This document shows, piece by piece, positions 32,049 to 42,213 of a stretch of DNA of 64,000 bases. Numbering within the stretch: position 1 is the first letter of the stretch; each line of letters opens with the position of its first letter. The notes under the pieces were generated by a model. The model was given only the letters and a program-made list of their open reading frames with translations. It ran no database searches and was not told the DNA's origin. The DNA lies in contig JBAZLY010000002.1 of NCBI GenBank assembly GCA_041650035.1, positions 16,077 to 80,076 of the forward strand, in the 5' to 3' direction. The DNA is from JAQUQI01 sp041650035. GTDB lineage: Bacteria; Omnitrophota; Gorgyraeia; JABMRG01. The translations under genes and the position numbers were made by a program.

Positions 32049-33569
32049 TTAGGACACAAACATGCTGTTTGTTGAGAAATTCGGTTCAGTGGTTAGGTTT
32101 ATGCCCAATCTGCGAAGCCCTGTCTCATCACCAGTAGTCGGTATATGCGTAATATGCATCTCACAGCCGGAAAGATCTTTAAGATGCTTCATGCATATCT
32201 TTGATGTCGGATTAGTCGCGGCACTGATACTAAGCGCTATTAAGGCCTCTTCAAGGTCAAGGCTTGCCGTTTTTTCGTCAGATATGTCTTTTTTTAGCTT
32301 GGCAATAGACCTGATTACGCTTGGGGACAATAGGTGCACACCGTCAGGTATACCGGCCAACACCTTTATCGTGTTCAATATAAGGCTTGATGTGGCATGC
32401 ATAAGGGTTGAATTCTTGCCCGTAACGATAGCCCTGTTTTTGAGCTCTATGGCAGCCCCGCAATAAATACCCTCATTTCCTTTCCCAGACCTCTCCGCCT
32501 CTTTTGCCGATTTCTGGGCGGCCGACACAACGCGCCTATCAGATATTTTTATCTTAAGCTTCTTCATAATAGCCTCAACACGTTCTACCGCGTCTTTTTC
32601 TACAAGGCCGAGTATATATTCGCACGAATACCTGAAATAACGCCTTATTATCTCCTGCCTTGCCGCGCGTTCGACAATCTTATCGTCAATGATACCGAAT
32701 CCCGCGCGGTTAACGCCCATATCGGTGGGCGATTTATACATCGCTTCGGCACCCGTTATCTTCTCAAGTATCCTTTTAAGCACGGGGAATATCTCGATGT
32801 CCCGGTTATAATTAATAACGCTTTGGCCATAATGTTTGAGATGGAACGGATCTATCTGGTTAAAGTCCCCTATATCAGCCGTCGCGGATTCATAAGCGAC
32901 ATTAACAGGGTGCTCAATAGGCAGATTCCATATGGGAAATGTCTCAAACTTCGCGTAACCGCTCTTCTTGCCTTTTCTGTAATCATGATAAAGCTGGCTT
33001 AGGCATGTGGCAAGTTTACCGCTGCCCGGGCCGGGCGCCGTAACAATAACAATCGGGTTTTTTGTCTCTATATACCTGTTGGCGCCGTAACCTTCATCGC
33101 TTACGATAGTATCCACATCCTTTGGATATCCTTTTATGGCGCGGTGGGTATACACCCTTACCCCTCTTCTTTCAAGCTTGTTCTTAAAGATCTTGACGGC
33201 AGGCTGATCGTTAAAACGGGTAATCACGACAGCCAGTATACTAATACCCCAGCCTTTCAGATCATCTATCACTTTAAGTATATCGCTGTCATAGGTAATA
33301 CCGAAATCCGCCCTTACCTTTCTTCTCTCTATATCGCCCGAATGTATGCAGAGTATAATATCCGCTTTACCTTTAAGCTTATGCAAAAGCCGCATCTTCG
33401 CGTTAGGGTCAAAACCGGGCAGGACCCTTGAGGCGTGATAATCAAACAGGAGCTTTCCCCCAAATTCCAAATATAGTTTGCCATTAAACCTCTCCACGCG
33501 CTCCAATATGGCATCTGTCTGTTCACGCAGATACCTTTCATTATCAAAACCAATCCCGCGCAATGCCAT
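32049..33569 (-). CDS. DUF1846 (UPF0371) family protein
   Basis: 506 residues, matching the family length. The opening GIGFDNERYLREQTDAILERVERFNGKLYLEFGGKLLFDYHASRVLPGFDPNAK and the P-loop-like VTAPGPGSGKLATCLSQLYHD are characteristic. The structure of a member suggests a nucleotide-binding protein; the reaction is not known. Its start lies 1-2 bases after the purF stop, so it is part of the guaA-purL-purF operon and may act on purine nucleotides or precursors. Confidence 0.9.
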   Translation of the reverse strand: MALRGIGFDNERYLREQTDAILERVERFNGKLYLEFGGKLLFDYHASRVLPGFDPNAKMRLLHKLKGKADIILCIHSGDIERRKVRADFGITYDSDILKVIDDLKGWGISILAVVITRFNDQPAVKIFKNKLERRGVRVYTHRAIKGYPKDVDTIVSDEGYGANRYIETKNPIVIVTAPGPGSGKLATCLSQLYHDYRKGKKSGYAKFETFPIWNLPIEHPVNVAYESATADIGDFNQIDPFHLKHYGQSVINYNRDIEIFPVLKRILEKITGAEAMYKSPTDMGVNRAGFGIIDDKIVERAARQEIIRRYFRYSCEYILGLVEKDAVERVEAIMKKLKIKISDRRVVSAAQKSAKEAERSGKGNEGIYCGAAIELKNRAIVTGKNSTLMHATSSLILNTIKVLAGIPDGVHLLSPSVIRSIAKLKKDISDEKTASLDLEEALIALSISAATNPTSKICMKHLKDLSGCEMHITHIPTTGDETGLRRLGINLTTEPNFSTNSMFVS

Positions 33570-33570
33570 A

Positions 33571-34947
33571 CTATCTGCCTTTCTCTAATATATTTTTTGT
33601 AAATTTTTTCGGTATTTGTGTCGGGTAATCCCGGTTGAAACAGGCCTTGCAAAAATTATCACCCGCAAGGGGCATAGCCTTTAGCATACCCTCGAGGCTA
33701 AGGTAGTTCAGGCTGTCAAGGCCTATGAAATCCCTTATCTTATCAACCGTGCGGTTAGAGGCTATAAGCTCTCTCCTGGTCGGAAAATCTATCCCATAAT
33801 AGCAAGGTGATATCACGGGTGGACAGCTTATCCGCATATGGACCTCTTTGGCCCCTGCCTGCCGCAGGCTTTTAACGCGGCTGCGGCTTGTGGTCCCGCG
33901 CACTATTGAATCTTCAACTATCACGACCCGTTTCCCCTTAAGCAATTCACTGATCGGATTAAGCTTTATCCGTACCCTGAAATCCCTAATCTGTTGTACC
34001 GGCTGAATAAAAGTCCTGCCGACATAATGGTTCCTTATCATACCCATCTCAAACGGCAGACCTGATTCTACTGCAAAACCCAAAGCCGCGTAATTGCCTG
34101 AATCGGGAAACGGCATGACCATATCGGCATCAACCGGCGCCTCTTTCGCCAACTCCGCCCCAAGACGCTTTCTTGTAAGATACACATTCTTGGTAAAAAT
34201 ATCGCTGTCAGGCCTGGCAAAATATATAAACTCAAAGATACAGTGGGCCCGGGATGCGCAATCATTGAATACCACGCTTGAAGGCTGGCGTCCATCAATA
34301 AAAACAATCTCGCCGGGATTAATATCGCGTATATATTTAGCGCCTATGATATCAAAGGCGCATGTCTCGCTTGACAGCACATAAGAATTACCAATACTGC
34401 CCAGACTTAACGGCCTCATACCTAAGCGGTCGCGCGCGCCTATCAACATCCCATCAACCAACATTATAACAGAAAAAGCCCCTTCAAACCTGGAAAAAAC
34501 CTCGGGCAGGCTTTCTTTTAAGGGCTTGCGGCGCAGACGGGCAAGCATATGGATTATGAGTTCCGAATCCATGGTTGTCCCAAAAACAGAACCACCCTGC
34601 TCCATTTCCTCGCGCAGAGAATACGCGTTGGTAAAATTCCCATTATGCGCTACCGCGATATGGCCCTTGCCGTGTCTTGCCAAAAACGGCTGAATATTAC
34701 TAGCGCTGCTGGAACCCGTAGTGGAATACCGCACATGGCCTAATGCCAAGGTGCCTTTTAATTTTTGTATGGAATCCCCGTCAAAGACATCACTGACAAG
34801 CCCCATACCCTGGCGCTGTATTATCCTGTTTTTACTATAAGATAGTATGCCGGCGCTTTCTTCGCCTCTGTGCTGCAAGGCATACAACCCCAGATATGTC
34901 AATAATGATGCGTCTTTGTTTCCGTATACACCAAATACACCACACAT
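33571..34947 (-). CDS. purF: Amidophosphoribosyltransferase PurF
   Basis: 458 residues from the ATG at 34947. An ATG two codons upstream (34953) is also in frame; the later one leaves the class II glutaminase nucleophile as Cys2 (MCGVFGVYG) and is preferred. First enzyme of purine synthesis: PRPP plus glutamine to phosphoribosylamine. Phosphoribosyl motif VVIVEDSIVRGTTS and the four cysteine positions for a [4Fe-4S] cluster (CPPVISPCYYGID, FCKACFNRDYP) mark the Bacillus-type enzyme. It starts 6 bases after the purL stop. Confidence 0.96.
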   Translation of the reverse strand: MCGVFGVYGNKDASLLTYLGLYALQHRGEESAGILSYSKNRIIQRQGMGLVSDVFDGDSIQKLKGTLALGHVRYSTTGSSSASNIQPFLARHGKGHIAVAHNGNFTNAYSLREEMEQGGSVFGTTMDSELIIHMLARLRRKPLKESLPEVFSRFEGAFSVIMLVDGMLIGARDRLGMRPLSLGSIGNSYVLSSETCAFDIIGAKYIRDINPGEIVFIDGRQPSSVVFNDCASRAHCIFEFIYFARPDSDIFTKNVYLTRKRLGAELAKEAPVDADMVMPFPDSGNYAALGFAVESGLPFEMGMIRNHYVGRTFIQPVQQIRDFRVRIKLNPISELLKGKRVVIVEDSIVRGTTSRSRVKSLRQAGAKEVHMRISCPPVISPCYYGIDFPTRRELIASNRTVDKIRDFIGLDSLNYLSLEGMLKAMPLAGDNFCKACFNRDYPTQIPKKFTKNILEKGR

Positions 34948-34953
34948 AGTCAT

Positions 34954-37182
34954 TTATTCCAGTCTTGACTTAATAGCATTGCGCCATATTTGGCTAAGTT
35001 CGGAAAGCCCTGCATTAATAACTGACCTGCCGCCAACCCTGATGTCCAAAGCATCCGAACCGACAACGCCTATTACACTACACCGTGTCTTGTTTTTAGC
35101 GGCAATGGCCTGAAGCTTGCCAAGCGCGGCCTTATCCAGACTGACTATTATCCTGGAAGGGGCCTCGCCGAACAAAAGCTCATCTGTCCTCATACCGCCC
35201 TTTTCCAGGTTAACGCAAGCGCCTAACATCCGGGATGGATCGGAGATAGCGGATTCTGTCAGCGCGACAGCAAGCCCGCCTTCCGAGAGATCATGCGCCG
35301 AACGAATTATGCCCGCGTCAATGGCGGAAAGCACTGTTTCATGAAGGCGTTTTTCAGCCTCTATGTCAATGCTGGGATTGCCTTTCTTCATATCGTGAAT
35401 AAGATACAGATATTCGCTTCCCGAAAGGTCGCCCCTGCTTTCTCCTAAGAGAACTATCACATCCTGCTGTGTTTTGAAATTTTGCGTTACGTATTTGCCC
35501 GCGTCCTCTATCAAACCAACCATACCGACCATCGGACTTGGGTCAATAGCGCCTTTCGGATTCTCATTGTAAAAACTGACATTACCGCTTACCACTGGCG
35601 TGTTCAACACCGCGCAGGCGCGGGAAAGTCCATCTATGCATTTTTCAAACTGCCAGTAATTTTCAGGCTTCATGGGGTTTCCAAAGTTGAGCCCGTCGGT
35701 TATTGCCAATGGCCTCGCGCCCGCGCATACCACATTCCTGGCGGCCTCCGCCACATTCATCATAGCCCCTTGATAGGGGTTAAGGTAACAAAACCTACCG
35801 TTACAATCAACGCTTAAGGCAAGGGCCTTTTTAGTCCCCTTGACTCTTATTATAGCCGCGTCGGATCCGGCATTGAGGATAACATCATCTTTATCAACAT
35901 AGGCAAACTTGGAATACGCCGATTCCTTGCTGGCAATAGTCGGTGAATCCAACAATTTCAATAAAACCTTGTTCATGTCTTTCGGTTCGGATACCTTAGA
36001 CAGATCAAGTTTCTGCGCGGGTTTTAAGTACTTTGGCTGTCTGGAAGGTCTGTCATATAAGGGGGCCTTTTGGGTGAGCGCGCTTATAGGCACCTGGCAG
36101 ACTACAACACCCTTTTCTTTAACGCGCATGGTCTTTTCTTTTATAACCTTGCCTATCGCAACCGCATTGATGCCCCATTTTTTAAGAACAGACATAGCCT
36201 TTTTCTCACTGCCGTGATTAAGTATAGCAAGCATCCTTTCCTGTGATTCCGACAAGAGTATCTCATAGGCTGTCATGTTCTTTTCACGCTGGGGCACAAG
36301 GGCGACATCTATCTCGATCCCGGTCCCGCTTCTTGAGGCTGTTTCACACGAGGAACATGTAAGCCCGGCGGCACCCATATCCTGCATGCCTGCAACAAGG
36401 CCCTTCTCAATAAGCTCAAGACAGGCATGCCTTAAACGCTTTCCGAGCTCGGGATCACCGATGGCTACCCTGCCCGTGTCAGAGGCGGAATCATCCGTTA
36501 TCTCCTGCGAGGCGAAACTCGCTCCTCCGACACCATCTCTTCCGGTATCGCCTCCGATATAATATACGGGATTTCCTACCCCGCAAGCGGCGCCGCGCAT
36601 TATATTCTTATGCTTAACGACACCCACGCAAAACGCGTTGACCAGGGGATTGCCTTCATAACATTTATCAAAATAAGTGTCCCCGCCTACAGCGCTTACC
36701 TCCGATTTACTGGCATAATGGACAAGGCCCCTGACGACCTCTTTAAAGAGATATTTTACTTTTTTAGTATCAAGGCTGCCGAATCTTACGGCGCCTAATA
36801 CCGCGACAGGCCTGGCACCGGTAGTAAAGATGTCTCTAAGGCATCCCCCTATACCCGTCGCCGATGCCTCAAAGGGCTCAACCGCCGACGGATGGTTATG
36901 GGACTCCATCTTAAACGAGACGCCATATCCATCGCCGATATCAACGATGCCTGAATTTTCCTCTCCGGCGCCAATCAATACCTGCTTTGATCTTTTAGGA
37001 AATTTCTTGAATTGTTTTCTTGAATTTTTATAGCTGCAATGCTCCGACCACATTGCCGAAAAAACGCCCAGCTCGGTAACATTCGGCGTTCTCCCCATTA
37101 TTTTTTTTATATTAGTAAATTCCTGCCTGCTCAAACCCATCTCCTTTACCAATGCCAAGTTCACCTTGACCTCTTTTTTCAT
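34954..37182 (-). CDS. purL: Phosphoribosylformylglycinamidine synthase subunit PurL
   Basis: 742 residues, the small form that works with separate PurS and PurQ. It converts FGAR to FGAM using ATP and ammonia from PurQ. GVFSAMWSEHCSYKNSRKQFKKFP and GVGNPVYYIGGDTGRDGVGGASFAS are family marks, with DGLNFGNPMKPE in the second half. purQ and purS are not in the window. AGGAGAACAAA precedes the ATG. The start lies about 60 bases after the guaA stop. Confidence 0.96.
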   Translation of the reverse strand: MKKEVKVNLALVKEMGLSRQEFTNIKKIMGRTPNVTELGVFSAMWSEHCSYKNSRKQFKKFPKRSKQVLIGAGEENSGIVDIGDGYGVSFKMESHNHPSAVEPFEASATGIGGCLRDIFTTGARPVAVLGAVRFGSLDTKKVKYLFKEVVRGLVHYASKSEVSAVGGDTYFDKCYEGNPLVNAFCVGVVKHKNIMRGAACGVGNPVYYIGGDTGRDGVGGASFASQEITDDSASDTGRVAIGDPELGKRLRHACLELIEKGLVAGMQDMGAAGLTCSSCETASRSGTGIEIDVALVPQREKNMTAYEILLSESQERMLAILNHGSEKKAMSVLKKWGINAVAIGKVIKEKTMRVKEKGVVVCQVPISALTQKAPLYDRPSRQPKYLKPAQKLDLSKVSEPKDMNKVLLKLLDSPTIASKESAYSKFAYVDKDDVILNAGSDAAIIRVKGTKKALALSVDCNGRFCYLNPYQGAMMNVAEAARNVVCAGARPLAITDGLNFGNPMKPENYWQFEKCIDGLSRACAVLNTPVVSGNVSFYNENPKGAIDPSPMVGMVGLIEDAGKYVTQNFKTQQDVIVLLGESRGDLSGSEYLYLIHDMKKGNPSIDIEAEKRLHETVLSAIDAGIIRSAHDLSEGGLAVALTESAISDPSRMLGACVNLEKGGMRTDELLFGEAPSRIIVSLDKAALGKLQAIAAKNKTRCSVIGVVGSDALDIRVGGRSVINAGLSELSQIWRNAIKSRLE

Positions 37183-37245
37183 TTTGTTCTCCTGTATGTT
37201 TATCTTTATTCGCTGCTTACCTTATGCCCTGATATTACCAAAAAA

Positions 37246-38787
37246 CTATTCCCACTCTATGGTGCTCGGAGGCTTTGAAGATATGTCAAAAACCACCCGG
37301 TTTATACCACTGACCTCGTTCATAATACGGTTTGATACCCTTTGCAGAACATCCCCGGGCAGCCTTGCCCAATCCGCGGTCATAGCATCATTGCTTGTAA
37401 CGGCGCGCACACATATGACATTTCCGTATGTCCGCTTATCGCCCATAACACCCACCGTATTAACAGGCAAAAAAACACAAAACGCCTGCCACAACTTAGA
37501 GTAGAGCCCGCAACCTTTTATCTCATCTATTAATATCGCGTCAGCGTCCCTTAATATATTGAGCTTCGCCCTTGTGATATCACCTATTATCCTGACGGCA
37601 AGTCCGGGGCCCGGGAATGGGTGCCTATAGACCAATTCATCCGGCATCCCGAGCTCTTTCCCCAGAAGCCTGACCTCGTCCTTAAAAAGCTCCCGGAGCG
37701 GCTCTATAAGGCTGAATCTTATCTTGACCGGCAGGCCGCCTACATTGTGATGGGTCTTAATAACGGCAGAAGGTCCACCGGCGATTGAACTCGATTCAAT
37801 AACATCGGGATACAGGGTCCCTTGCGCGAGAAACTTGATATCGCCAAAAGACCTTGCCTGTTTCTCGAAAACATCAATAAAGACCTTTCCGATGATCTTG
37901 CGTTTTTTTTCAGGCTCCATAACACCTTTAAGGGCCTTTAAAAACACCTTTGAAGAATCAACGCATTTCAGATCTATCCGGTAATTACGCTTGAACCTCT
38001 TTTCAACAATAGCCGCTTCATCTTTACGCAACAGGCCGTTATCGATAAATACGGCCTTAAGATTGGGGCCTATGGCCTTATGCAAAAGCAACGCCAAGAC
38101 AGAGGAATCAACGCCTCCGCTTAAACCGCATAATACTTTTTCGCCACGGGTTTTTTCGCGTATGATTTTTACGGCCTCTTCCGCGAATGAACCCATAGAC
38201 CAACTCCTGCGGCAGGCTGATATATCAAAAATAAAATTTTTTAAAATCTTCGCGCCGCCGATTGTATGAACTACTTCCGGATGAAACTGCACGGCATAAA
38301 ACCTTCTTCCGGTATCCTGCATAACCGAGATACCTGCATTGCCGGTCTTTGCTGATACGCTAAACCCCGCGGGAAGCCGGGTAATTTTATCGCCATGGCT
38401 CATCCAGACAATCCCGCAATGCCCCAGACCGCTCAAAAGGCCGTTGTTATCAACAATTCGCAACTGCGCGCTGCCATATTCCCCGGCAGGCGCTTTGGCA
38501 ACAGAGCCACCAAGCAGTTTAGCCATCAGCTGCGCGCCGTAACATATACCCAATACGGGCATGCCGAGAGAAAAAATATTTTTGTCAGGGCGGGGACTCT
38601 TTTTTGATATAACACTGGCCGGTCCGCCGGATAGAATTACGCCATTTGGATTTAAGGACAGAATCTTTTCGGCAGGTGTATTATAAGGCAATATTTCCGA
38701 ATACACATGATTTTCCCTTATTCGACGGGCTATCAGATGGGTATATTGGGAACCAAAATCAAGAATCGCTATCCAGTCTTTTGCCAT
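37246..38787 (-). CDS. guaA: GMP synthase (glutamine-hydrolysing), two-domain
   Basis: 513 residues. The class I glutaminase domain has the nucleophile in PVLGICYGAQLMAKLLGG and the partner histidine/glutamate in QFHPEVVHT; the ATPPase domain has LSGGVDSSVLALLLHKAIG and ends SSKPPSTIEWE. It makes GMP from XMP, glutamine and ATP. It leads the purine operon guaA-purL-purF-DUF1846. A separate, glutaminase-less relative is at 19293-20261. The AGGAGG site before the ATG is good. Confidence 0.97.
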   Translation of the reverse strand: MAKDWIAILDFGSQYTHLIARRIRENHVYSEILPYNTPAEKILSLNPNGVILSGGPASVISKKSPRPDKNIFSLGMPVLGICYGAQLMAKLLGGSVAKAPAGEYGSAQLRIVDNNGLLSGLGHCGIVWMSHGDKITRLPAGFSVSAKTGNAGISVMQDTGRRFYAVQFHPEVVHTIGGAKILKNFIFDISACRRSWSMGSFAEEAVKIIREKTRGEKVLCGLSGGVDSSVLALLLHKAIGPNLKAVFIDNGLLRKDEAAIVEKRFKRNYRIDLKCVDSSKVFLKALKGVMEPEKKRKIIGKVFIDVFEKQARSFGDIKFLAQGTLYPDVIESSSIAGGPSAVIKTHHNVGGLPVKIRFSLIEPLRELFKDEVRLLGKELGMPDELVYRHPFPGPGLAVRIIGDITRAKLNILRDADAILIDEIKGCGLYSKLWQAFCVFLPVNTVGVMGDKRTYGNVICVRAVTSNDAMTADWARLPGDVLQRVSNRIMNEVSGINRVVFDISSKPPSTIEWE

Positions 38788-38885
38788 AGGAGGCGGTAGA
38801 AACCCATATTGTAAGCGTAAGTTAAATAATAGCCTTACCGCGAGTACTTAATTATCGCGCGAAAAAATCCATCTGCCGTATCATC

Positions 38886-41800
38886 TTAGGCCTTTGCTGG
38901 CGCGCCTAAATCTTTGTAATAATCCTGTAGAGACTTCGGGAAGATCTTGCTCTTTTTGGCCGCGTCTATTCCCTCTATCGCCGCGGTAGCGGCCGCAAGT
39001 GTTGTGATATAAGGGACTTTGTATTGTATGGCCTTCATCCTTATATAGCTGTCGTCATATTTTCCGGTCCGCCCGACAGGCGTATTAATAATAAAATGTA
39101 TCTCTTTATTCTTGATCGCGTCGGCAATATTAGGCCGGCCCTCATGGAGCTTTTTTAATACAACCGTGTCAATACCGTTCTCATTCAAAAACTCCGATGT
39201 GCCTGACGTGGTCAATATATTAAACCCGATCTTCTTAAGTTTCCTGGCTATCGGCAAAAGTTTATGTTTATCTTTATCGGCAACCGTTAACAAGACATTG
39301 CCCTCAAGGGGCAGCCTTGAACCCGCCGCCTCTTCAGCCTTAAAAAATGCCAAGCCGAAGGTATCTGCTATACCCATTACCTCGCCTGTGGCGCGCATCT
39401 CGGGGCCAAGAACAGGGTCAACCTCGGGAAACATATTGAACGGGAAAACAGCCTCCTTTACGCAAAAATAGGGTATATTTGATGACCTTAGGATATCCTT
39501 GAAGTCTTTTATGCGTTTGCCAAGCATGACCTGGGTGGCGATATGGGCCAGCGGGACATTTTGCACCTTAGAAACAATGGGCACCGTTCTTGAAGCGCGG
39601 GGGTTTGCCTCAAGTATATAAACCTTGTCCCGGCATATCGCGTATTGAATATTCATAAGACCGACGACCTTCAGAGATCTGCCTATACGGCCTGTGTATT
39701 CCCTTATCGTATCAAGGTGGGATTTCTTTATAGTCTTCGTGGGTATAGCGCAGGCGGAATCACCGGAATGCACGCCCGCAAGCTCTATATGCTCCATAAT
39801 CGAGGCGACAAATGTTTCTTCACCGTCACAAACGGCATCAACCTCTGTCTCTACGGCCTCCTCAAGAAATCTGTCAATAAGCATAGGATGTTCAGGACAT
39901 ACATTAATAGCCTCGAGGGCGTATTTGCGCAGCATTTCTTCATCATAGACAATCTCCATGCCGCGGCCGCCAAGCACGAAAGAAGGCCTTATCATAAGCG
40001 GATACCCTATCCTTTTGGCAATAACAAGCGCCTCATCAAGGGACATGGCTGTCCCGCTTTCAGGCTGAGGAATGCCGAGCTCCATTATCTTCTGCCTGAA
40101 ACTTTCCCTGTCTTCGGCGAATTTGATGCTTTCAGGCGTTGTCCCGGCTATTTTTACGCCGTTTTCTTTAAGCTGTTGCGCTATATTTAACGGCGTCTGG
40201 CCTCCAAACTGGACTATCACACCTTCAGGTTTTTCTTTTTCATAAATGCTAAGCACATCTTCCACGGTAAGCGGCTCAAAATAAAGTTTATCCGAGGTAT
40301 CATAGTCGGTTGACACGGTCTCGGGATTGCAGTTAACCATGACCGATTCATATCCGGATTCTTTAAGTGCAAAAGCGGCATGAACACAAGTATAGTCAAA
40401 CTCAATGCCCTGACCTATCCTGTTGGGACCGCCGCCTAATATCATAATCTTTTTTTTGTTTGACGAGACAGGGGTATTGTCCTTGCCGTTATAAGTTGAA
40501 TAATAATAATAACAAGCGTTTTCTACGCCGCTGACAGGAATGGCCTCATATGCCTGTCTTATGCCAAGGGCAATCCTCTTCGCCCTGATTTCCATTTCGC
40601 CCGCATTAATGACCCTGGAAAGATACCTATCGGCAAAACCCCATTTTTTGGCCTTTACAAACTTATCTTTAGGCAGGCTATCCAAGGTATATTTTGATAT
40701 GTCTTCCTCAAACTCCACCAGCTCTTTGATCTCGTTTAAAAACCATTCATGGATATGCGTGAGCTTGTTTATATCGTCAACGGAGCAGCCTTTACGTAAA
40801 GCTTCATAAATCAAAAAAACGCGTTCACTTGACGGCATAGACAGCATTTCAGTTAATTTTTCCTTGGATAATTCGTTAAAATTTTTGGCAAAACCCAAAC
40901 CGTATCTGTTTATTTCAAGAGAGCGTATAGCCTTCTGAAAGGCCTCCTTGAATGTCTTGCCTATGCTCATCACCTCCCCGACAGCCTTCATTTGGGTACC
41001 CAGCACATCCTTGGCCTGGGGAAATTTTTCAAAAGCCCATCTGGCGAATTTGATAACTACATAGTCGCCTCCAGGCTTGTATTTGTCAAGACTGCCATGT
41101 CTCCAATAGGGTATCTCGTTAAGCGTTAACCCGGAGGCAAGCTTGGTTGATATAAGCGCTATCGGAAAACCCGTGGCCTTTGAGGCCAGGGCCGAAGAAC
41201 GCGATGTTCTCGGATTGATCTCTATAACCACTATCCTGCCGTCCTGTCTGTTGTGGGCAAACTGGACATTTGTGCCGCCTACAACATCAATGGCGTCAAC
41301 AATTTTATATGCCATATCCTGCATGCGGGTCTGAAGCGGCTTCGGCACTGTAAGCATAGGGGCGGAACAAAAACTATCTCCCGTGTGAACACCCATTGGG
41401 TCTATATTTTCAATAAAACATACAGTTATCTTTTGTCCATTTTTATCGCGCACGACTTCAAGTTCAAGCTCTTCCCATCCAAGAACTGATTCTTCAATCA
41501 GAACCTGGTTTACCAAACTCGCCGCAAGGCCTCTTGCGGCGATCTCCCTTAGCTCCTCAACATTATAGGCTATGCCTCCGCCTGTGCCGCCCAATGTATA
41601 AGCAGGCCGCAGGACAACGGGGTATTTAAGTCTCTCCGCGATCCTCTCCGCCTCCTCTATGGAATAGCACGGTTCAGATTTGGCCATAGGAATACCTATA
41701 TCATTCATGGCCTGCTTAAAGGCTATCCTGTCCTCACCCCGTTCTATAGCATCAACCTTAACCCCTATTACCTCAACGGCATATTTATCAAGAATCCCTG

Positions 41801-42113
41801 ACTTATGAAGGCTTGAGGCGAGGTTTAATCCTGTCTGACCCCCGAGATTGGGCAGCAGGGCATCGGGTCTTTCTTTTTCAATTATCTTTTCTATTGTCTC
41901 AACGGTAAGAGGCTCAATATACGTCTTGTCTGCTGTCGCGGGATCGGTCATTATGGTGGCAGGATTGGAGTTAACCAGGACAACTTCATAGCCCTGTTCT
42001 TTCAAGGCCTTACAGGCCTGCGTCCCTGAATAATCAAATTCGCAAGCCTGGCCTATTATTATAGGTCCTGAACCAATTATAAGTATCTTATGCAGATCTT
42101 TTCTTTTCGGCAT
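38886..42113 (-). CDS. carB: Carbamoyl phosphate synthase large subunit
   Basis: 1075 residues, full length. Two homologous ATP-grasp halves start with KILIIGSGPIIIGQACEFDYSGTQA and, near residue 550, KKIMILGGGPNRIGQGIEFDYTCVHAA. The C-terminal MGS-like allosteric domain (about 935-1070) contains LTTSGTSEFLNENGI and INTPVGR. It makes carbamoyl phosphate for pyrimidines and arginine. carA is not in the window. The promoter at 42145-42173 gives a short leader of about 25 bases. Confidence 0.98.
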   Translation of the reverse strand: MPKRKDLHKILIIGSGPIIIGQACEFDYSGTQACKALKEQGYEVVLVNSNPATIMTDPATADKTYIEPLTVETIEKIIEKERPDALLPNLGGQTGLNLASSLHKSGILDKYAVEVIGVKVDAIERGEDRIAFKQAMNDIGIPMAKSEPCYSIEEAERIAERLKYPVVLRPAYTLGGTGGGIAYNVEELREIAARGLAASLVNQVLIEESVLGWEELELEVVRDKNGQKITVCFIENIDPMGVHTGDSFCSAPMLTVPKPLQTRMQDMAYKIVDAIDVVGGTNVQFAHNRQDGRIVVIEINPRTSRSSALASKATGFPIALISTKLASGLTLNEIPYWRHGSLDKYKPGGDYVVIKFARWAFEKFPQAKDVLGTQMKAVGEVMSIGKTFKEAFQKAIRSLEINRYGLGFAKNFNELSKEKLTEMLSMPSSERVFLIYEALRKGCSVDDINKLTHIHEWFLNEIKELVEFEEDISKYTLDSLPKDKFVKAKKWGFADRYLSRVINAGEMEIRAKRIALGIRQAYEAIPVSGVENACYYYYSTYNGKDNTPVSSNKKKIMILGGGPNRIGQGIEFDYTCVHAAFALKESGYESVMVNCNPETVSTDYDTSDKLYFEPLTVEDVLSIYEKEKPEGVIVQFGGQTPLNIAQQLKENGVKIAGTTPESIKFAEDRESFRQKIMELGIPQPESGTAMSLDEALVIAKRIGYPLMIRPSFVLGGRGMEIVYDEEMLRKYALEAINVCPEHPMLIDRFLEEAVETEVDAVCDGEETFVASIMEHIELAGVHSGDSACAIPTKTIKKSHLDTIREYTGRIGRSLKVVGLMNIQYAICRDKVYILEANPRASRTVPIVSKVQNVPLAHIATQVMLGKRIKDFKDILRSSNIPYFCVKEAVFPFNMFPEVDPVLGPEMRATGEVMGIADTFGLAFFKAEEAAGSRLPLEGNVLLTVADKDKHKLLPIARKLKKIGFNILTTSGTSEFLNENGIDTVVLKKLHEGRPNIADAIKNKEIHFIINTPVGRTGKYDDSYIRMKAIQYKVPYITTLAAATAAIEGIDAAKKSKIFPKSLQDYYKDLGAPAKA

Positions 42114-42144
42114 AGAAATCCCTGTTCATGTATACTAATCGGTG

Positions 42145-42173
42145 ATTATAACATAGCCAAAAGTATCTGGCAA
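42145..42173 (-). promoter_or_regulatory. Predicted promoter of carB
   Basis: On the - strand: TTGCCA (42173-42168), spacer of 17 bases, TATAAT (42150-42145) with TGT before it. The expected transcription start is near 42138, followed by an AGGGA site and the ATG at 42113. Confidence 0.8.
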
Positions 42174-42213
42174 ATCATTTTATATCTATTTTTGACGTCT
42201 ATAACAAATACCG

